Of a DNA stretch of 64,000 bases, positions 19,165-31,400 are shown piece by piece; within the stretch, counting starts at the first letter, position 1, and each line of letters begins with the position of its first letter. Under the pieces are notes generated by a model. The model did not search any database. It was not told the origin of the DNA and saw only the letters and a list, made by a program, of their open reading frames with translations. The stretch is from Vogesella oryzae (lineage in GTDB: Bacteria > Pseudomonadota > Gammaproteobacteria > Burkholderiales > Chromobacteriaceae). The position numbers and the translations under genes were made by a program. The stretch spans positions 1-64,000 of the forward strand of contig NZ_CADEPL010000009.1 in the NCBI RefSeq assembly GCF_902829295.1, given 5' to 3'.

Positions 19165-20120
19165 CCGACGCAGTTTTTGTTCACCGCACGGTGCTACTCG
19201 ATGAGGCCGTCGCGGCCCTCGCCATTCGTCCGGATGGCGTTTACGTCGATTGCACCTTCGGGCGCGGCGGCCACAGCCGGTTGATCCTGTCCCAGCTCGG
19301 GCCGCAGGGTCGCCTGATCGCATTCGACAAGGATCCGGAAGCCATCGCCGTAGCCACTGCGCTGGCGGCGGCGGATCCGCGTTTCACCATCGTGCACAAC
19401 GGTTTCGAAACCTTTGCAGCCGAACTGTCTGCGCTCGGCGTAGACAAGGTGGACGGCGTGCTGATGGATTTGGGTATTTCCTCGCCGCAGATCGACGATG
19501 GTCGTCGCGGCTTCAGTTTCCGGTTCGATGCGCCGCTGGACATGCGCATGGACACCACTCGCGGCATGACGGCGGCCGAATGGCTGGCAACTGCCGACGA
19601 GGCCGACATTGCAGAGGTAATCAAGACTTATGGTGAAGAGCGGTTTGCTCGCAAGATCGCAGCAGCCATTGTTGCGCAAAGGGCTGAGCGCCCCCTCGAG
19701 ACGACGCGTGAGCTCGCCTTGCTCGTTGGGAAGAACGTCCGCACTCGGGAACCAGGTCAGGACCCCGCGACGCGAACCTTCCAAGCGATAAGGATTTACA
19801 TCAATCGCGAGCTGGATGAGCTGAAAGCAGTGCTGCCGCAGGTGGTATCCCAGCTGGCGCCGGGCGGCCGCATGGCGGTAATCAGCTTCCATTCGCTGGA
19901 AGACCGTATCGTCAAGAATTTCATCCGCGCTGCCAGTACTACTGACACCTTGCCGTCCTGGGTGCCGGTCCGTGCTGCCGATATCGCCGAGGCGGCGATC
20001 AAGCCGGTGGGCAAGGCGATTCGCGGTAGCGAGGAAGAGGTTGCGGCCAACCCACGGGCGCGCAGTGCCATTATGCGCGTGGCCGAGCGTACTGCCGGCG
20101 AATGGAAGGGGGCGCAGTGA
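19161..20120 (+). CDS. rsmH: 16S rRNA (cytosine-1402-N4)-methyltransferase
   Basis: 319 aa. SAM-binding motif [15 protein letters not shown] near residue 30, [15 protein letters not shown] and the C-terminal [14 protein letters not shown] are family hallmarks. Methylates C1402 of 16S rRNA. The start is TTG inside the mraZ stop (TTGA), giving the family N-terminus. A central stretch (about 19621-19806) uses codons foreign to the rest of the gene (several CTC, AGG, ATA, CCC, CGA), although the protein there looks normal (see findings). Confidence 0.96.
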   Translation: MTDAVFVHRTVLLDEAVAALAIRPDGVYVDCTFGRGGHSRLILSQLGPQGRLIAFDKDPEAIAVATALAAADPRFTIVHNGFETFAAELSALGVDKVDGVLMDLGISSPQIDDGRRGFSFRFDAPLDMRMDTTRGMTAAEWLATADEADIAEVIKTYGEERFARKIAAAIVAQRAERPLETTRELALLVGKNVRTREPGQDPATRTFQAIRIYINRELDELKAVLPQVVSQLAPGGRMAVISFHSLEDRIVKNFIRAASTTDTLPSWVPVRAADIAEAAIKPVGKAIRGSEEEVAANPRARSAIMRVAERTAGEWKGAQ

Positions 20121-20395
20121 GCATTAACAAGCTCAATGCCGCCTTGCTGGTGGCCGTGATCGGGTGTGCGATGTCCGTGGTGACTTCGCAGCACGTGTCG
20201 CGCCACCTGTACAACGAGCTGGAAAAGCAGCAGAAGCTGTCGCGCCAGCTGGATGTCGAGTATGGCCAGCTGCAGCTGGAGCAGAGTACCTGGGGCGCGC
20301 ATGCCCTGATCGAGAAGTCCGCCACTAGCCGTCTTGGCATGCTGACACCCAGTCAGCGCCAGGTATACGTCATTACGCCGGAGGGTGTGCGATGA
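20117..20395 (+). CDS. ftsL: Cell division protein FtsL
   Basis: 92 aa. A short cytoplasmic N-terminus, one transmembrane helix ([20 protein letters not shown]), then a periplasmic leucine-zipper-like coiled coil ([20 protein letters not shown]). FtsL forms the FtsQLB complex. GTG at 20117 overlaps the rsmH stop (GTGA); an ATG at 20102 would extend it 5 codons inside rsmH. Its end overlaps ftsI by 4 bp. Confidence 0.93.
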   Translation: MSINKLNAALLVAVIGCAMSVVTSQHVSRHLYNELEKQQKLSRQLDVEYGQLQLEQSTWGAHALIEKSATSRLGMLTPSQRQVYVITPEGVR

Positions 20396-22140
20396 GCCGC
20401 GTGTACTCGCCGCCGATCCGTAACACCGTCAAACCGCATATGCGGCTGGCGCCGGGCCGTGTGGCCGTGGTGCAGCTGGTGCTGGGCCTGCTGTTGCTGG
20501 GCCTGCTGTCACGCGCCATCTATCTGCAAGTGGTGCAACAGGATTTTCTGGTCAACCAGGGCGAGGCACGCTTCCGCCGCAGCATGGTGCTGGAAGCCAA
20601 CCGCGGCGTGATTACCGATCGTAACGGCGAGGTGCTGGCGATCAGCACCCCGGTGCAGTCCATCTGGGCCAGTCCGATGGATATGAACCCGGTGCCGGCC
20701 GACAAGTTGGCCGCATTGTCGCGCCTGCTGGAGTTGCCGCTGGCGGAGCTGCAGCAGAAGTTTGCCGACAAGAAGCGTGAGTTTGTGTATCTGAAGCGCC
20801 AGATCAGCCCGCAGCTGGCGGAGCAGGTAATGGCGCTGGGCATTCCCGGCATCGCCAAGCAGCAGGAATATCGCCGCTATTATCCGGCTGGCGAGATGCT
20901 GTCGCACGTGATCGGCTTTACCGGGGTCGACGGCAAGGGCCAGGAAGGGCTGGAGCTGACCCGCGAAAAGATGCTGGCAGGCCGTTCGGGCAGCCGTACA
21001 GTACTGAAAGACCGTCGCGGTCACATTATCGAGGACGTGACCGCTATCGAGCCGCCACGCGACGGCCAGACACTGGCGCTGTCTATCGACAAGCGCATCC
21101 AGTACCTGGCCTACCGCGAGCTGTCGGCGGCGACCGAGGCCTTCAAGGCCAAGGCCGGCGGGGTGGTGGTGCTGGATGCCCAGACCGGCGAAGTGCTGGC
21201 GCTGGCCAATACCCCGTCGTACAACCCCAACAACCGTGCGGTGCTGGAGCCGGAAATGCGCCGCAACCGTGCGGTGGTGGACATGTTCGAGCCGGGCTCC
21301 ACCATGAAACCATTCACGGTGGCGATGGCGATTGACGCCGGTCGTATTAACCCGAATACCGTTTTCGACACCCGTCCGTACATGATCGGGCCGGCCACGG
21401 TGCGCGACTCGCACTCCAACCCGACACTGACTGTGACCGGCATCATCCAGAAATCCTCCAACGTCGGCGCTTCCAAGATCGCGGCGATGTTCAGTCCGGA
21501 GCAGATGTGGACCTTCTACCGCCAGAGCGGTTTCGGCCAGAGCCCGCAGTCCGGCTTTCCCGGTGAGTCCAGTGGCCGCCTGCGCGACTGGCAGACCTGG
21601 CGTCCGATCGAGCAGGCCACCATGTCTTTCGGCTACGGCGTAACCGTCAGTCTGCTGCAGCTGGCCCGCGGCTACACCATCTTTACCCACAATGGCGCCT
21701 TGTTGCCGCTGTCGTTTACCCGACTGGCGGTGCCAAACCCGGGGCGTCAGGTTGTGAAGCCGGCCACCGCCAAGGCCATGAGCGAAATGATGATGACGGT
21801 TACCGAGGAAGGCGGCACGGCGGTGCGTGCACAGGTGCTCGGCTATCACGTCGCCGGCAAGTCCGGTACCGCCCGCAAGCTGGTGGGCGGCCATTACGCG
21901 CCGGACAAGCATATCGGCCTGTTTGTCGGCTTCGCGCCGGCAACCCGGCCACGGTTGATCGTGGCAGTGATGATCGATGAGCCGAGTGTTGGTGGTTACT
22001 ACGGCGGCACAGTATCGGGCCCTGCCTTCTCCAACATCATGGCCGGCAGTTTGCGCATTCTGGGGGTCGAGCCGGATGCTCCCTCCAATAACCAATTGAT
22101 TCCGGAACAGCAGATTTCGGAAGTGCGGGAAGAAACATGA
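20392..22140 (+). CDS. ftsI: Penicillin-binding protein 3
   Basis: 582 aa class B PBP, the septal transpeptidase acting with FtsW. N-terminal membrane anchor (about 23-43), pedestal starting [15 protein letters not shown], catalytic SxxK in [10 protein letters not shown], SxN in KSSNVGASK and the KSGTA box in [13 protein letters not shown] overlaps the ftsL stop, and its stop overlaps the murE start (ATGA). Confidence 0.97.
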   Translation: MSRVYSPPIRNTVKPHMRLAPGRVAVVQLVLGLLLLGLLSRAIYLQVVQQDFLVNQGEARFRRSMVLEANRGVITDRNGEVLAISTPVQSIWASPMDMNPVPADKLAALSRLLELPLAELQQKFADKKREFVYLKRQISPQLAEQVMALGIPGIAKQQEYRRYYPAGEMLSHVIGFTGVDGKGQEGLELTREKMLAGRSGSRTVLKDRRGHIIEDVTAIEPPRDGQTLALSIDKRIQYLAYRELSAATEAFKAKAGGVVVLDAQTGEVLALANTPSYNPNNRAVLEPEMRRNRAVVDMFEPGSTMKPFTVAMAIDAGRINPNTVFDTRPYMIGPATVRDSHSNPTLTVTGIIQKSSNVGASKIAAMFSPEQMWTFYRQSGFGQSPQSGFPGESSGRLRDWQTWRPIEQATMSFGYGVTVSLLQLARGYTIFTHNGALLPLSFTRLAVPNPGRQVVKPATAKAMSEMMMTVTEEGGTAVRAQVLGYHVAGKSGTARKLVGGHYAPDKHIGLFVGFAPATRPRLIVAVMIDEPSVGGYYGGTVSGPAFSNIMAGSLRILGVEPDAPSNNQLIPEQQISEVREET

Positions 22141-23627
22141 AAACCACTCTGGTCAATCTGCCGGACTGGGACCCTGCCATGCTGCAGGGTCTTGGCGTAG
22201 CCATGAGCCGCGTCGAAACCGACAGCCGGCGCGTGCTGCCGGGCGACCTGTTCCTGGCCTGTCGCGGCGAGTACACCGACGGCCGCGACTTCATTCCGGC
22301 CGCGCTGGCAAAGGGCGCGGCAGCGGTGCTGTGGGACAGTGCCGACGGTTTCAGCTGGAACCCGGCCTGGCAGGTGCCAAATCTGCCGGTGCCGGACCTG
22401 CGTGCCAATGCCGGCATCGTGGCGGCCCACGTTTACGGCCAACCCAGCCGCGATATGGCGGTAATCGGCATTACCGGCACCAACGGCAAGACATCGATCT
22501 CGCACTGGCTGGCGCAAGCCTACGCGCTGCTGGGCGAGAAGGCGGCGCTGATCGGTACCGTCGGCAACGGCTTCTATGGCGAGCTGACCGAAACCACCCA
22601 CACCACGCCGGACCCGGTCACCGTGCAGCAGAAGCTGGCCGAATACCGTCGCCAGGGCGCCAGCGTGGTGAGCATGGAAGTCTCCAGCCACGGGCTGGAC
22701 CAGTTCCGCGTTAACGGCGTGACCTTCCGCTCGGCCGTGTTCACCAACCTGACCCGTGATCATCTGGACTACCACGGCAGTATGGAAGAGTACAGCGCCT
22801 CCAAGGCCAAACTGTTCCACTGGCAAGGTCTGCAGCACGCGATCATCAATGCCGATGACGCTTTCGGCCGTACCCTGGCCGCCGGCATCGATAGCAGCAA
22901 GACCCGGGTGATTACCTACGGGCTGGAGCAGGGCGATGTGCGCCCGCTGAGCCTGGCGGCCAACCTGGATGGGCTGCAGCTTGCCGTTACCACGCCGTGG
23001 GGCGATGCAGTGATCAAGAGCCCGCTGCTGGGGCGTTTCAATGCGGCCAACATGCTGGCTTGCCTCGCGGTGCTGTGTGTCAACGGCGTGGCGCTGGAAG
23101 ATGCTGCCCGCGTGCTCGGCAAGATTCAGCCGGCGCGCGGCCGCATGCAGCGCATCGGCAGCAGTCTGGAGCCGCTGGTGGTGGTGGATTACGCCCACAC
23201 GCCGGATGCGCTGGACAAGGCGCTGGCCACGCTGGCGGAGATCCGTCCCGCCGGCAGCAAGCTGTTCTGCGTATTTGGCTGTGGCGGCGATCGCGACAAG
23301 GGCAAGCGTCCGCTGATGGGCGGGATCGCCGAGCGCATTGCCGATGTGGCGGTGGTCACCAGTGACAACCCGCGCAGCGAAGATCCGCAAGCCATCATCA
23401 ATGACATCCTGGCCGGCATGCAGGCGCCGGGCCATATCGAAATCGACCGTGCTGCCGCCATTCATTGGGCGGTGCTGCAGGCGCGTGTCGGTGATGTGAT
23501 CCTGATCGCCGGCAAGGGCCACGAGGAATACCAGGACATCGCCGGGGTAAAGCACCCGTTCTCCGATTTCCGCGTTGCCGAAGACGCACTCACCGCCTGG
23601 GGGGCCAAGCATGCTGCTGCTGAGTGA
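22137..23627 (+). CDS. murE: UDP-MurNAc-tripeptide synthetase
   Basis: 496 aa Mur ligase. The ATP loop [11 protein letters not shown] and the substrate motif DNPRSEDP are seen. DNPR is the recognition signature for meso-diaminopimelate (lysine enzymes differ there), so this peptidoglycan is of the usual Gram-negative type. Adds DAP to UDP-MurNAc-L-Ala-D-Glu. Ends 17 bp inside murF. Confidence 0.97.
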   Translation: MKTTLVNLPDWDPAMLQGLGVAMSRVETDSRRVLPGDLFLACRGEYTDGRDFIPAALAKGAAAVLWDSADGFSWNPAWQVPNLPVPDLRANAGIVAAHVYGQPSRDMAVIGITGTNGKTSISHWLAQAYALLGEKAALIGTVGNGFYGELTETTHTTPDPVTVQQKLAEYRRQGASVVSMEVSSHGLDQFRVNGVTFRSAVFTNLTRDHLDYHGSMEEYSASKAKLFHWQGLQHAIINADDAFGRTLAAGIDSSKTRVITYGLEQGDVRPLSLAANLDGLQLAVTTPWGDAVIKSPLLGRFNAANMLACLAVLCVNGVALEDAARVLGKIQPARGRMQRIGSSLEPLVVVDYAHTPDALDKALATLAEIRPAGSKLFCVFGCGGDRDKGKRPLMGGIAERIADVAVVTSDNPRSEDPQAIINDILAGMQAPGHIEIDRAAAIHWAVLQARVGDVILIAGKGHEEYQDIAGVKHPFSDFRVAEDALTAWGAKHAAAE

Positions 23628-24978
23628 GGCCGCCCACATCCTGTCCGGCACACTGGCCGGCAGCGATGCCGAGTTCCTGCGCGTGGTGACCGATAGCCGC
23701 GCGGTGCAGGCCGGCGACCTGTTCGTGGCGCTGAAGGGCGACAACTTCGATGCCCACGACTTCGTGGCCGACGTACTGGCCAAGGGTGCTTTCGCCCTGG
23801 TGCGCCGTGACTTTGCCGCCAGCAGTGGCAGCGTGATCCGTGTTGACGACACCCGGCTGGCGCTGGGCACCCTGGCCGCAGCCTGGTGCGCGCGGCTGGA
23901 TGTGAAGCGTATCGGCATCACCGGCTCCAACGGCAAGACCACGGTCAAGGAAATGGTGGCGGCCATCTTGCGTGCCCATGCCGGTGACGCCGCGGTGCAT
24001 GCCACCGCCGGCAACTTCAACAACGACATCGGCCTGCCGCTGACGCTGTTGGCGTTGCGCCCGGCGCACCGCTACGCGGTGATCGAGATGGGCATGAACC
24101 ACTTTGGCGAGATCCGCTACCTTTCCGGGCTGGCCCGGCCGCAGGTGGCGCTGGTCAACAATGCCATGCGCGCGCATCTGGGCGGCGGCTTCGACAGCAC
24201 CGCCGACATCGCCCGCGCCAAGAGCGAGATTTTCGAAGGACTCACCGCCGACGGCGTAGCCATCATCAATGCCGACGATGCCCAGCTGGACATCTTCGCC
24301 GCCGCTGCCGGCCAGCATCGCCAGCTGCGTTTCGGCCTGAACGCTGCGGCCAACGTTCGCGCCCGTGACATCGTCGCCAGCGCCACCGGCAACCATTTCA
24401 CCCTGGTGTGCTCGCAAGGCGAGCAAGCGATCGAGCTGCCGGCTGCCGGCGAGCACAACGTGCGCAACGCGCTGGCTGCCGCTGCGGTAGCGCTGGCGCT
24501 GGACGTGCCGCTGGCTGCCATCGCTGCCGGTCTTGCTGCCTTCGGTGGCGTGAAGGGCCGGCTGCAGCTGAAGCAGGCCGCCTGTGGCGCCACGGTGATC
24601 GATGACAGCTACAACGCCAATCCGGATTCGATGAAGGCCGGTATCGATGTGCTGGCGGCCTATCCGGCGCCGCGCATCTTCGTGATGGGGCAGATCGGCG
24701 AATTGGGCGACACCGCGCCGCAACTGCACGCCGAAGTGGGCGCGCATGCCCGTGCCCGCGGCATCGAGCAGTTGCTGTGCCTGGGCGAACTGGCCCGCCA
24801 TGCGGCCAACGCCTATGGTGCCGGTGCGCAGTATTTCGACGATCTGCCGGCGCTGTTGGCCGCGCTGGATCAGCAAGTCACCGCCGGTAGCACCGTGCTG
24901 GTGAAAGGGTCGCGCTTCATGCGCATGGAACGGGTGGTCGACCACCTGCAAACACAACAAGAACACGGGAAGGATTAA
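23611..24978 (+). CDS. murF: UDP-MurNAc-pentapeptide synthetase
   Basis: 455 aa. Mur ligase with [29 protein letters not shown] and [15 protein letters not shown], all typical of MurF. Attaches D-Ala-D-Ala to the tripeptide precursor. ATG at 23611 gives the family start [13 protein letters not shown] and overlaps murE by 17 bp; the frame is open to 23575 without family sequence. Confidence 0.96.
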   Translation: MLLLSEAAHILSGTLAGSDAEFLRVVTDSRAVQAGDLFVALKGDNFDAHDFVADVLAKGAFALVRRDFAASSGSVIRVDDTRLALGTLAAAWCARLDVKRIGITGSNGKTTVKEMVAAILRAHAGDAAVHATAGNFNNDIGLPLTLLALRPAHRYAVIEMGMNHFGEIRYLSGLARPQVALVNNAMRAHLGGGFDSTADIARAKSEIFEGLTADGVAIINADDAQLDIFAAAAGQHRQLRFGLNAAANVRARDIVASATGNHFTLVCSQGEQAIELPAAGEHNVRNALAAAAVALALDVPLAAIAAGLAAFGGVKGRLQLKQAACGATVIDDSYNANPDSMKAGIDVLAAYPAPRIFVMGQIGELGDTAPQLHAEVGAHARARGIEQLLCLGELARHAANAYGAGAQYFDDLPALLAALDQQVTAGSTVLVKGSRFMRMERVVDHLQTQQEHGKD

Positions 24979-24980
24979 AC

Positions 24981-26066
24981 GTGCTGCTACTGCTGGCCGA
25001 TCTGCTGCGCGAACACATTCGCGCCTTCAATGTACTGAACTACGTCACCCTGCGCGCGGTGATGGCGGCGCTGACCTCGCTGGCCATTTCGCTGTGGATG
25101 GGGCCGTGGGTGATTGCCAAACTGACCGAACTGAAAGTCGGCCAGGCAGTACGCAAGGATGGTCCGCAGACCCATCTGGTCAAAACCGGCACCCCGACCA
25201 TGGGCGGTACGCTGATCCTGCTGGCGATGACGGTGACCACTCTGCTGTGGGCCGACCTGTCGAACCTGTATGTATGGATTCTGCTGCTGGTAACGCTGGG
25301 TACCGGCGCACTGGGTTTCTACGATGACTGGCGCAAGGTGGTGTACAAGGACCCGAAAGGCGTCTCCGCCCGCTTCAAGATGATCTGGCAGTCCACCATT
25401 GCCATTGCCGCCGGCGTGTTCCTGCTTACCACCGCCAAGCTGCCGGCCTCTACCGAATTCATCGTGCCGTTCTTCAAGAACATCGTCTATCCGCTGGGCG
25501 GCATCGGTTTCTGCGTGCTGACCTATTTCGTGATCGTCGGCACTTCCAATTCGGTGAACCTTACCGATGGCCTGGATGGTCTGGCGGCGCTGCCGGTGGT
25601 GCTGGTGGCCGCCGGCCTGTCGATCTTCGCCTACGTGGCCGGTCACGCCGTGTTCTCCAAGTATCTGGGCATGCCGTTTGTACCCGGTGCGCACGAGGTG
25701 GTGGTGTTCTGTGCCGCCATCTGCGGTGCCTGCCTCGGCTTCCTGTGGTTCAACGCCTATCCGGCGCAAGTATTCATGGGTGACGTCGGCGCGCTGGCAC
25801 TGGGCGCCGCACTGGGTACCGTGGCAGTGATCGTGCGCCAGGAAATCGTGCTGCTGATCATGGGCGGCCTGTTCGTGATGGAAGCCCTGTCGGTGATGAT
25901 CCAAGTGGGTTCGTTCAAGCTCACCGGCAAGCGCGTGTTCCGCATGGCGCCGCTGCATCACCACTACGAGCTGAAGGGCTGGAAGGAAACCCAAGTGGTG
26001 GTGCGCTTCTGGATCGTGACCATGATGCTGGTGCTGGCCGGTCTGGCCACCCTGAAACTGCGTTAA
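24981..26066 (+). CDS. mraY: Phospho-MurNAc-pentapeptide transferase
   Basis: 361 aa, about ten transmembrane helices. Signature segments: [43 protein letters not shown] and the histidine triad [12 protein letters not shown]. Forms lipid I on the cytoplasmic face of the inner membrane. The start is GTG at 24981, 2 bp after the murF stop, preceded by GGGAAGGA. Confidence 0.97.
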   Translation: MLLLLADLLREHIRAFNVLNYVTLRAVMAALTSLAISLWMGPWVIAKLTELKVGQAVRKDGPQTHLVKTGTPTMGGTLILLAMTVTTLLWADLSNLYVWILLLVTLGTGALGFYDDWRKVVYKDPKGVSARFKMIWQSTIAIAAGVFLLTTAKLPASTEFIVPFFKNIVYPLGGIGFCVLTYFVIVGTSNSVNLTDGLDGLAALPVVLVAAGLSIFAYVAGHAVFSKYLGMPFVPGAHEVVVFCAAICGACLGFLWFNAYPAQVFMGDVGALALGAALGTVAVIVRQEIVLLIMGGLFVMEALSVMIQVGSFKLTGKRVFRMAPLHHHYELKGWKETQVVVRFWIVTMMLVLAGLATLKLR

Positions 26067-26076
26067 GGACTACGTG

Positions 26077-27441
26077 ATGCGCTTCGATAACCGCCACATC
26101 ATCGTCATCGGCCTCGGCGACACCGGCGTTTCCGCCGCGCGCTGGCTGCTGGCGCATGGCGCGCGCGTCACCATCGCCGACAGCCGCGACAACCCGGCCA
26201 ATGCGGCCAACGTGGCCGCCGAGCTGGGCGTGGCCCTGCGCCTGGGCGCGTTCAGCGACGCCACTTTCGCCGACGCCGACCTGCTGATGGTGAGCCCGGG
26301 CGTCAGCTGCCGTACACCGGCCATTGCCGCCTTTGCTGCCCGCGGTGGCGAGGTGGTGGGCGATGTCGAGCTGTTCTGCCGTGCCATCGCCGGCAATGGC
26401 AGCAAGGTCATCGCCATTACCGGTTCCAATGGCAAGAGCACGGTGACCAGCCTTGTTGGCCACCTGTGCGAGGCCGCCGGGCTGGATACCGTGGTGTGCG
26501 GCAACATCGGTCTGCCGGTATTGACCGCGCTGGCCGAGCGCGAAGCCAGCGGCAAGCAGCCGGACGTGTACGTGATCGAGCTGTCCAGCTTCCAGCTGGA
26601 CACCACCAGCAGCCTGCGCGCCGATGCCGCCACGGTGCTGAATATTTCCGAAGACCATCTGGATCGCTACAACGATCTGCTGGATTACGCGCATAGCAAG
26701 ACCGCCATCTTTGCCGGTGCCGGCGTGCAGGTGCTGAACCGCGACGATGTGTTCTGCCGCGCCATGGTGCGCCCGGGCCGGCCGCTGCGCTGGTTCTCGC
26801 TGCGCGAGCAGACCGATTACGCTCTGCAACAGACGGATGGCCGCTACCTGCTTACTATCGCCGGCCAGCCGGTTTTCGACTGCGCCGATATGCCGTTGCA
26901 GGGGCTGCACAATGCGGCCAACGCCCTGGCGGCGCTGGCACTGGTAGAGGCGATCGGTGTCGATCGCGCGTTGCTGTTGCCGGCGCTGCAGACCTTCCGT
27001 GGCCTCGCGCATCGCGTGGAGTTCGTCGCCGAGTTCGGCGGTGTGATGTTTATCGACGATTCCAAGGGCACCAATGTCGGCGCTACCGAGGCCGCGCTGA
27101 ACGGCATGACCCGCAAGGTGGTGCTGATCGCCGGCGGTGATGGCAAGGGGCAGGATTTTGCGCCGCTGGCAGCCGCCTGCGCCCGCATTGCCCGTGCCGT
27201 GGTGCTGATCGGTCGCGATGCGCCGGCCATCCGCGCCGCGCTGGCCGCCAGCGGTGTTGCGTTGACCGACTGCGCCACGCTGGAAGACGCCACCCGCACC
27301 GCCGCCAAACTGGCACAAGCCGGTGACGTGGTGCTGCTGTCGCCGGCTTGCGCCAGTCTGGACATGTTCAAGAACTACGCGCATCGCGCCCAGGTGTTCA
27401 TCGATACCGTGGCGGCGATCCGGGCCGAGGGGGCGTACTGA
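26077..27441 (+). CDS. murD: UDP-MurNAc-L-Ala-D-Glu ligase
   Basis: 454 aa. N-terminal Rossmann-like domain ([17 protein letters not shown]), ATP loop [17 protein letters not shown], and the C-terminal [13 protein letters not shown]. Adds D-glutamate to UDP-MurNAc-L-Ala. GTG at 26074 and ATG at 26077 are adjacent; ATG is preferred because AAGGAC lies 5 bp ahead of it. The stop shares its last base with the ftsW start. Confidence 0.96.
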   Translation: MRFDNRHIIVIGLGDTGVSAARWLLAHGARVTIADSRDNPANAANVAAELGVALRLGAFSDATFADADLLMVSPGVSCRTPAIAAFAARGGEVVGDVELFCRAIAGNGSKVIAITGSNGKSTVTSLVGHLCEAAGLDTVVCGNIGLPVLTALAEREASGKQPDVYVIELSSFQLDTTSSLRADAATVLNISEDHLDRYNDLLDYAHSKTAIFAGAGVQVLNRDDVFCRAMVRPGRPLRWFSLREQTDYALQQTDGRYLLTIAGQPVFDCADMPLQGLHNAANALAALALVEAIGVDRALLLPALQTFRGLAHRVEFVAEFGGVMFIDDSKGTNVGATEAALNGMTRKVVLIAGGDGKGQDFAPLAAACARIARAVVLIGRDAPAIRAALAASGVALTDCATLEDATRTAAKLAQAGDVVLLSPACASLDMFKNYAHRAQVFIDTVAAIRAEGAY

Positions 27442-28601
27442 TGGTCAGCCTCGGGCAGCGTTCATCGGTCACCGCCATCACCGTGCTCGACGAAGCACTG
27501 ATGTGGGCGATTGCGCTGCTGCTGTCGATCAGCCTGGTAATGGTGTATTCGGCATCGATTGCCTATGCCGAGGCCGATCCGGCCACCAACAACCGCTACT
27601 TCTACCTGCAGCGCCACATGATCTTCATGACCATTGGCCTGGTGGGTGCCTGGGTGACCTTCCAGGTGCCGACCCGACTCTGGCAGCAGTATGCGGGCAA
27701 GTTTTTCCTGCTGGCGGGTTTCATGTTGCTGCTGGTGCTGATTCCGGGCATCGGCAAGGTGGTGAACGGTTCGCGGCGCTGGATCAACCTGCTGGTGCTG
27801 AACCTGCAGCCATCGGAAGTGATGAAGTTGGCCGCGGCGATTTACGCCGCCGATTACACGGTACGCAAGGCGGCCAAGCTGCACAGCTTCCGCCAGGGGT
27901 TTTTGCCAATTCTGGTGGCCATCGTGTTTGTGGCCATGCTGTTGCTGCTGGAGCCGGACTTCGGCGCGCTGATGGTGGTGATGAGCATCACCATGGGCAT
28001 CGTGTTTCTGGGCGGCATCAACCTGCGTATTTTCGCCGGTCTGGCGGCGATGGCGGTGGTGGCGATCGCGTTGTTGATCATTACCTCGCCGTACCGGCTG
28101 AAGCGGGTGCTGGGCTTCCTCGATCCGTGGGATGACCCGTACGGCAAGGGCTATCAGCTTAGCCACTCGCTGATCGCTATCGGTCGCGGCGAATGGTGGG
28201 GCGTGGGGCTGGGCGGCAGCGTGGAAAAACTGTTCTACCTGCCGGAAGCGCATACCGACTTCATCATGGCGGTGATTTCGGAAGAGTTCGGTTTTATCGG
28301 CATCTGTGTGGTGCTGGGGCTGTATGCCTGGATTGTGCGTCGCGCCTTCCACATCGGCGTGGAAGCAAAGAAGCTGGAGCGTTACTACCAGGCGCTGGTG
28401 GCGCAGGGGATCGGCATCTGGCTGGGGATCCAGACCTTCTTTAACGTCGGCGTGAACATGGGTTTGCTGCCGACCAAGGGTCTGACCCTGCCGCTGATGT
28501 CGTTCGGTGGTTCGGCGATGCTGTGCAACCTGGCGTCGCTGGCCGTACTGCTGCGCGTGGATTATGAAAACAGGCGCTTGATGCGGGGCTTCAAAGTTTG
28601 A
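27441..28601 (+). CDS. ftsW: Septal peptidoglycan glycosyltransferase FtsW
   Basis: 386 aa SEDS protein, partner of FtsI. Conserved segments: [84 protein letters not shown] and [14 protein letters not shown] at 27441 overlaps the murD stop (TGATG). It is followed by an unusual 223-bp spacer before murG. Confidence 0.96.
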   Translation: MVSLGQRSSVTAITVLDEALMWAIALLLSISLVMVYSASIAYAEADPATNNRYFYLQRHMIFMTIGLVGAWVTFQVPTRLWQQYAGKFFLLAGFMLLLVLIPGIGKVVNGSRRWINLLVLNLQPSEVMKLAAAIYAADYTVRKAAKLHSFRQGFLPILVAIVFVAMLLLLEPDFGALMVVMSITMGIVFLGGINLRIFAGLAAMAVVAIALLIITSPYRLKRVLGFLDPWDDPYGKGYQLSHSLIAIGRGEWWGVGLGGSVEKLFYLPEAHTDFIMAVISEEFGFIGICVVLGLYAWIVRRAFHIGVEAKKLERYYQALVAQGIGIWLGIQTFFNVGVNMGLLPTKGLTLPLMSFGGSAMLCNLASLAVLLRVDYENRRLMRGFKV

Positions 28602-28824
28602 AGCACCGCATGGCTCCGCAAGGAGCTCGAGCGCAGCGAGCAGGCGCCTGTTTGCCCGAGCCGTAGGGCGAGTGGAGCGAAGCGTCAGGCGTTGATTTGC
28701 CCGCGCGCGTAGCGGCGAAGGAAAAACAGGCAGTGAGGCTCCACGGTTTAACGGAAAACGCTGCGGCCAACGTTGGCCGCAGAGATAGCAACAACGGGCA
28801 AGGCCCACGGTAGGGAAAGCAGAG
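28602..28824. repeat. Spacer with imperfect direct repeats and a 22-bp palindrome inside the dcw cluster
   Basis: 223 bp in a cluster whose genes otherwise overlap or nearly touch. About 28625-28660 and 28661-28705 are imperfect copies of a unit rich in AGCGA and AGGCG and ending in TTTGCCCG. CCTGTTT (about 28646) is repeated inverted as AAACAGG (about 28725). At 28761-28782 lies a perfect palindrome made of two TTGGCCGC words. No gene and no good promoter seen. It may be a small mobile repeat. Confidence 0.6.
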
Positions 28825-29916
28825 ATGGCAAAGCGTACGGTCATGGTGATGGCAGCAGGCACGGGTGGACACATCGTCCCCGGCATCGCCGTGGCGCGCG
28901 AGCTGCAAGACCGTGGCTGGAGCGTGGTGTGGGTCGGTACCGAGCGCGGCATGGAAAACAAGCTGGTGCCGCCGGCCGGCTTCCCGCTGGTGCGGCTGCC
29001 GTTCCACGGTGTGCGCGGCAAGGGCCTGCTCGGGTCGATCAAGGGCGTGTTGCAGCTGGGGCTAGCTTTCCTGCAGAGCCTGAAACTGATGTTCGAGCAC
29101 CGTCCGGACGTGATCCTCGGCATGGGCGGTTATGTCTGCCTGCCGACCGGTCTCGCCGGCGCGCTGCTGTGGAAGCCGCTGGTGATGGTGAATGCCGACG
29201 CCGGCCTGCTGCTGAGCAATAAGGCGCTGCTGCCGTTTGCCGACCATCTGGCCTGCGGTTTCGACGGCGAAGCCGCCAAATTGCAGAAAGCGGTGGTGAC
29301 CGGTAACCCGGTACGCGCCGAGATCGAACAGATGATGCCGCCGGCGGAGCGTTTCGCCGGCCGTCAGGGGCCGCTGCGCGTACTGGTGGTGGGCGGCAGT
29401 CTGGGCGCCAAGGTGTTGAACGACACCCTGCCGCTGGCACTGGCCGCGATGCCGGCGGACGCGCGTCCGCTGCTGACGCACCAGACCGGCGAGAAGAATT
29501 TTGATGCCGTGCAGCAGGCGTATGCCGCTGCCGGGCTGAAGGTTGGCCGCGATGTGACGCTGCTGCCGTTCATCGACAACATGGCGGCGCTGCTGGCCGA
29601 ATGCGACGTGATCCTGTGCCGGGCCGGCGCGATCACCGTCAGCGAACTGTGTGCCGCCGGCGTGCCGGCGATTCTGGTGCCGCTGGTGGTATCCACCACC
29701 TCGCACCAGCGTGATAACGCGGAGTGGATGGCAGCCAATGGCGCGGCGATCCACCTGCCGCAAAAAGAGATGAATCCGCAGCAACTGGCAACCCTGCTGG
29801 GCGGTCTTACTCGCCCGCAGCTGCAGCAGATGGCCGAACAGGCGCGCCTGCTGGCCAAACCGGCGGCGGCGGCCAAAGTGGCCGATCTGTGCCAGGCACT
29901 GGCGGATAGCGAATAG
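28825..29916 (+). CDS. murG: Lipid II synthase (GlcNAc transferase MurG)
   Basis: 363 aa GT-B glycosyltransferase. Glycine-rich loop [15 protein letters not shown] at the N-terminus, [23 protein letters not shown] and the C-terminal [23 protein letters not shown] that binds UDP-GlcNAc. Converts lipid I to lipid II on the inner leaflet. Starts 223 bp after ftsW. Confidence 0.97.
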   Translation: MAKRTVMVMAAGTGGHIVPGIAVARELQDRGWSVVWVGTERGMENKLVPPAGFPLVRLPFHGVRGKGLLGSIKGVLQLGLAFLQSLKLMFEHRPDVILGMGGYVCLPTGLAGALLWKPLVMVNADAGLLLSNKALLPFADHLACGFDGEAAKLQKAVVTGNPVRAEIEQMMPPAERFAGRQGPLRVLVVGGSLGAKVLNDTLPLALAAMPADARPLLTHQTGEKNFDAVQQAYAAAGLKVGRDVTLLPFIDNMAALLAECDVILCRAGAITVSELCAAGVPAILVPLVVSTTSHQRDNAEWMAANGAAIHLPQKEMNPQQLATLLGGLTRPQLQQMAEQARLLAKPAAAAKVADLCQALADSE

Positions 29917-29954
29917 GACAGGGGCCCGACGGGACCCGAGCAAGAGAAGACACA

Positions 29955-31349
29955 ATGAAACATCGAGTCAAACATATTCACTTTGTCGGCATCGGCGGTG
30001 TCGGCATGTGCGGCATTGCCGAGGTGCTGCTGAACCTGGGCTATACCGTGTCCGGTTCCGACATGGCCGACAATGCCGCCACCAAGCGCCTGACCGAGCA
30101 GGGTGCGCGCATCCATTTCGGTCACGACGCCACCTATATCCAGGGTGCCGACGTGGTGGTGACCTCCACCGCGGTGAAGGCGGACAACCCGGAAGTGATG
30201 GAAGCGCAGGCGCGCCACATCCCGGTGATCCCGCGCGCGATGATGCTGGCCGAGCTGATGCGCTTCAAGCAGGGCATCGCCATTGCCGGCACCCACGGCA
30301 AGACCACCACCACCAGCCTGACCGCGTCGGTGCTGGGTGCGGCCAACCTGGACCCGACTTTCGTGATCGGCGGCAAGCTCACCGCGGCCGGCACCAATGC
30401 CCGCCTCGGCAGTGGCGAATACCTGGTGGCCGAGGCCGACGAATCCGACGCCTCTTTTCTGCACCTGCAGCCGGTGATGGCGGTGATCACCAATATCGAT
30501 GCCGACCACATGGACACCTACGAGCACAGCTTCGACAAGCTGAAGCAGGCGTTTATCGATTTTGTGCACCGTTTGCCGTTCTACGGTCGTGCCGTGCTGT
30601 GCGTGGACGACGAGCACGTCCGCAGCATCGTGCCGGCGCTGAAAAAGCCGGTCACCACCTACGGTCTGGACGACAGCGCCGACATCTACGCCGAGAACGT
30701 GACTGCCGACGCCGGCCGCATGCATTTCGACGTGGTGGTGAAGGCCGAAGGCCTGCGCTTCCCGGTCACCCTGAATATGCCGGGCCGTCACAACGTGCTG
30801 AACGCGCTAGCGGCCACCGCCATCGGGCTGGAGTGTGGTGCCGATGTCGCCGCCATCCAGCAGGGTCTGGCCGAGTTTGCCGGTGTCGGCCGCCGCTTCC
30901 AGCGCTACGGCGAGGTGCCGGCCAAGGATGGCGGCAGCTACACCCTGATCGACGATTACGGCCATCACCCGGTGGAAATGGCGGCCACGTTGGCCGCGGT
31001 ACGCGGCGCGTTTCCGGAGAAGCGTCTGGTGCTGGCGTTCCAGCCGCACCGTTACAGTCGCACCCGCGACCTGTTCGAAGATTTCGTGAAAGTACTGTCC
31101 ACCGTGGACGCGCTGCTGCTGGCCGAGGTGTATGCCGCCGGTGAAGCGCCGATCGTTGCTGCCGATGGCCGCGCGCTGGCGCGGGCGGTACGCGTCGGCG
31201 GCAAGGTGGAGCCGCTGTTTGTCGAGCAGATTGCCGACATGCAGCAGACCATCAGCGATATCGCCCGCGATGGCGACGTGGTGATCACCATGGGCGCCGG
31301 TTCCATCGGCGGCATTCCAGCCAAGCTGGTTGCCGCCGCCAGGGCCTGA
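29955..31349 (+). CDS. murC: UDP-MurNAc-L-alanine ligase
   Basis: 464 aa. N-terminal [20 protein letters not shown] loop [26 protein letters not shown]-type motif and [15 protein letters not shown]. Starts the peptide stem by adding L-Ala to UDP-MurNAc. 38 bp after murG. Confidence 0.97.
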   Translation: MKHRVKHIHFVGIGGVGMCGIAEVLLNLGYTVSGSDMADNAATKRLTEQGARIHFGHDATYIQGADVVVTSTAVKADNPEVMEAQARHIPVIPRAMMLAELMRFKQGIAIAGTHGKTTTTSLTASVLGAANLDPTFVIGGKLTAAGTNARLGSGEYLVAEADESDASFLHLQPVMAVITNIDADHMDTYEHSFDKLKQAFIDFVHRLPFYGRAVLCVDDEHVRSIVPALKKPVTTYGLDDSADIYAENVTADAGRMHFDVVVKAEGLRFPVTLNMPGRHNVLNALAATAIGLECGADVAAIQQGLAEFAGVGRRFQRYGEVPAKDGGSYTLIDDYGHHPVEMAATLAAVRGAFPEKRLVLAFQPHRYSRTRDLFEDFVKVLSTVDALLLAEVYAAGEAPIVAADGRALARAVRVGGKVEPLFVEQIADMQQTISDIARDGDVVITMGAGSIGGIPAKLVAAARA

Positions 31350-31400
31350 CATAGAGACAAGGTTGGCCGCATGCATCACATGCGGCAGCAAGGAAGCAAG

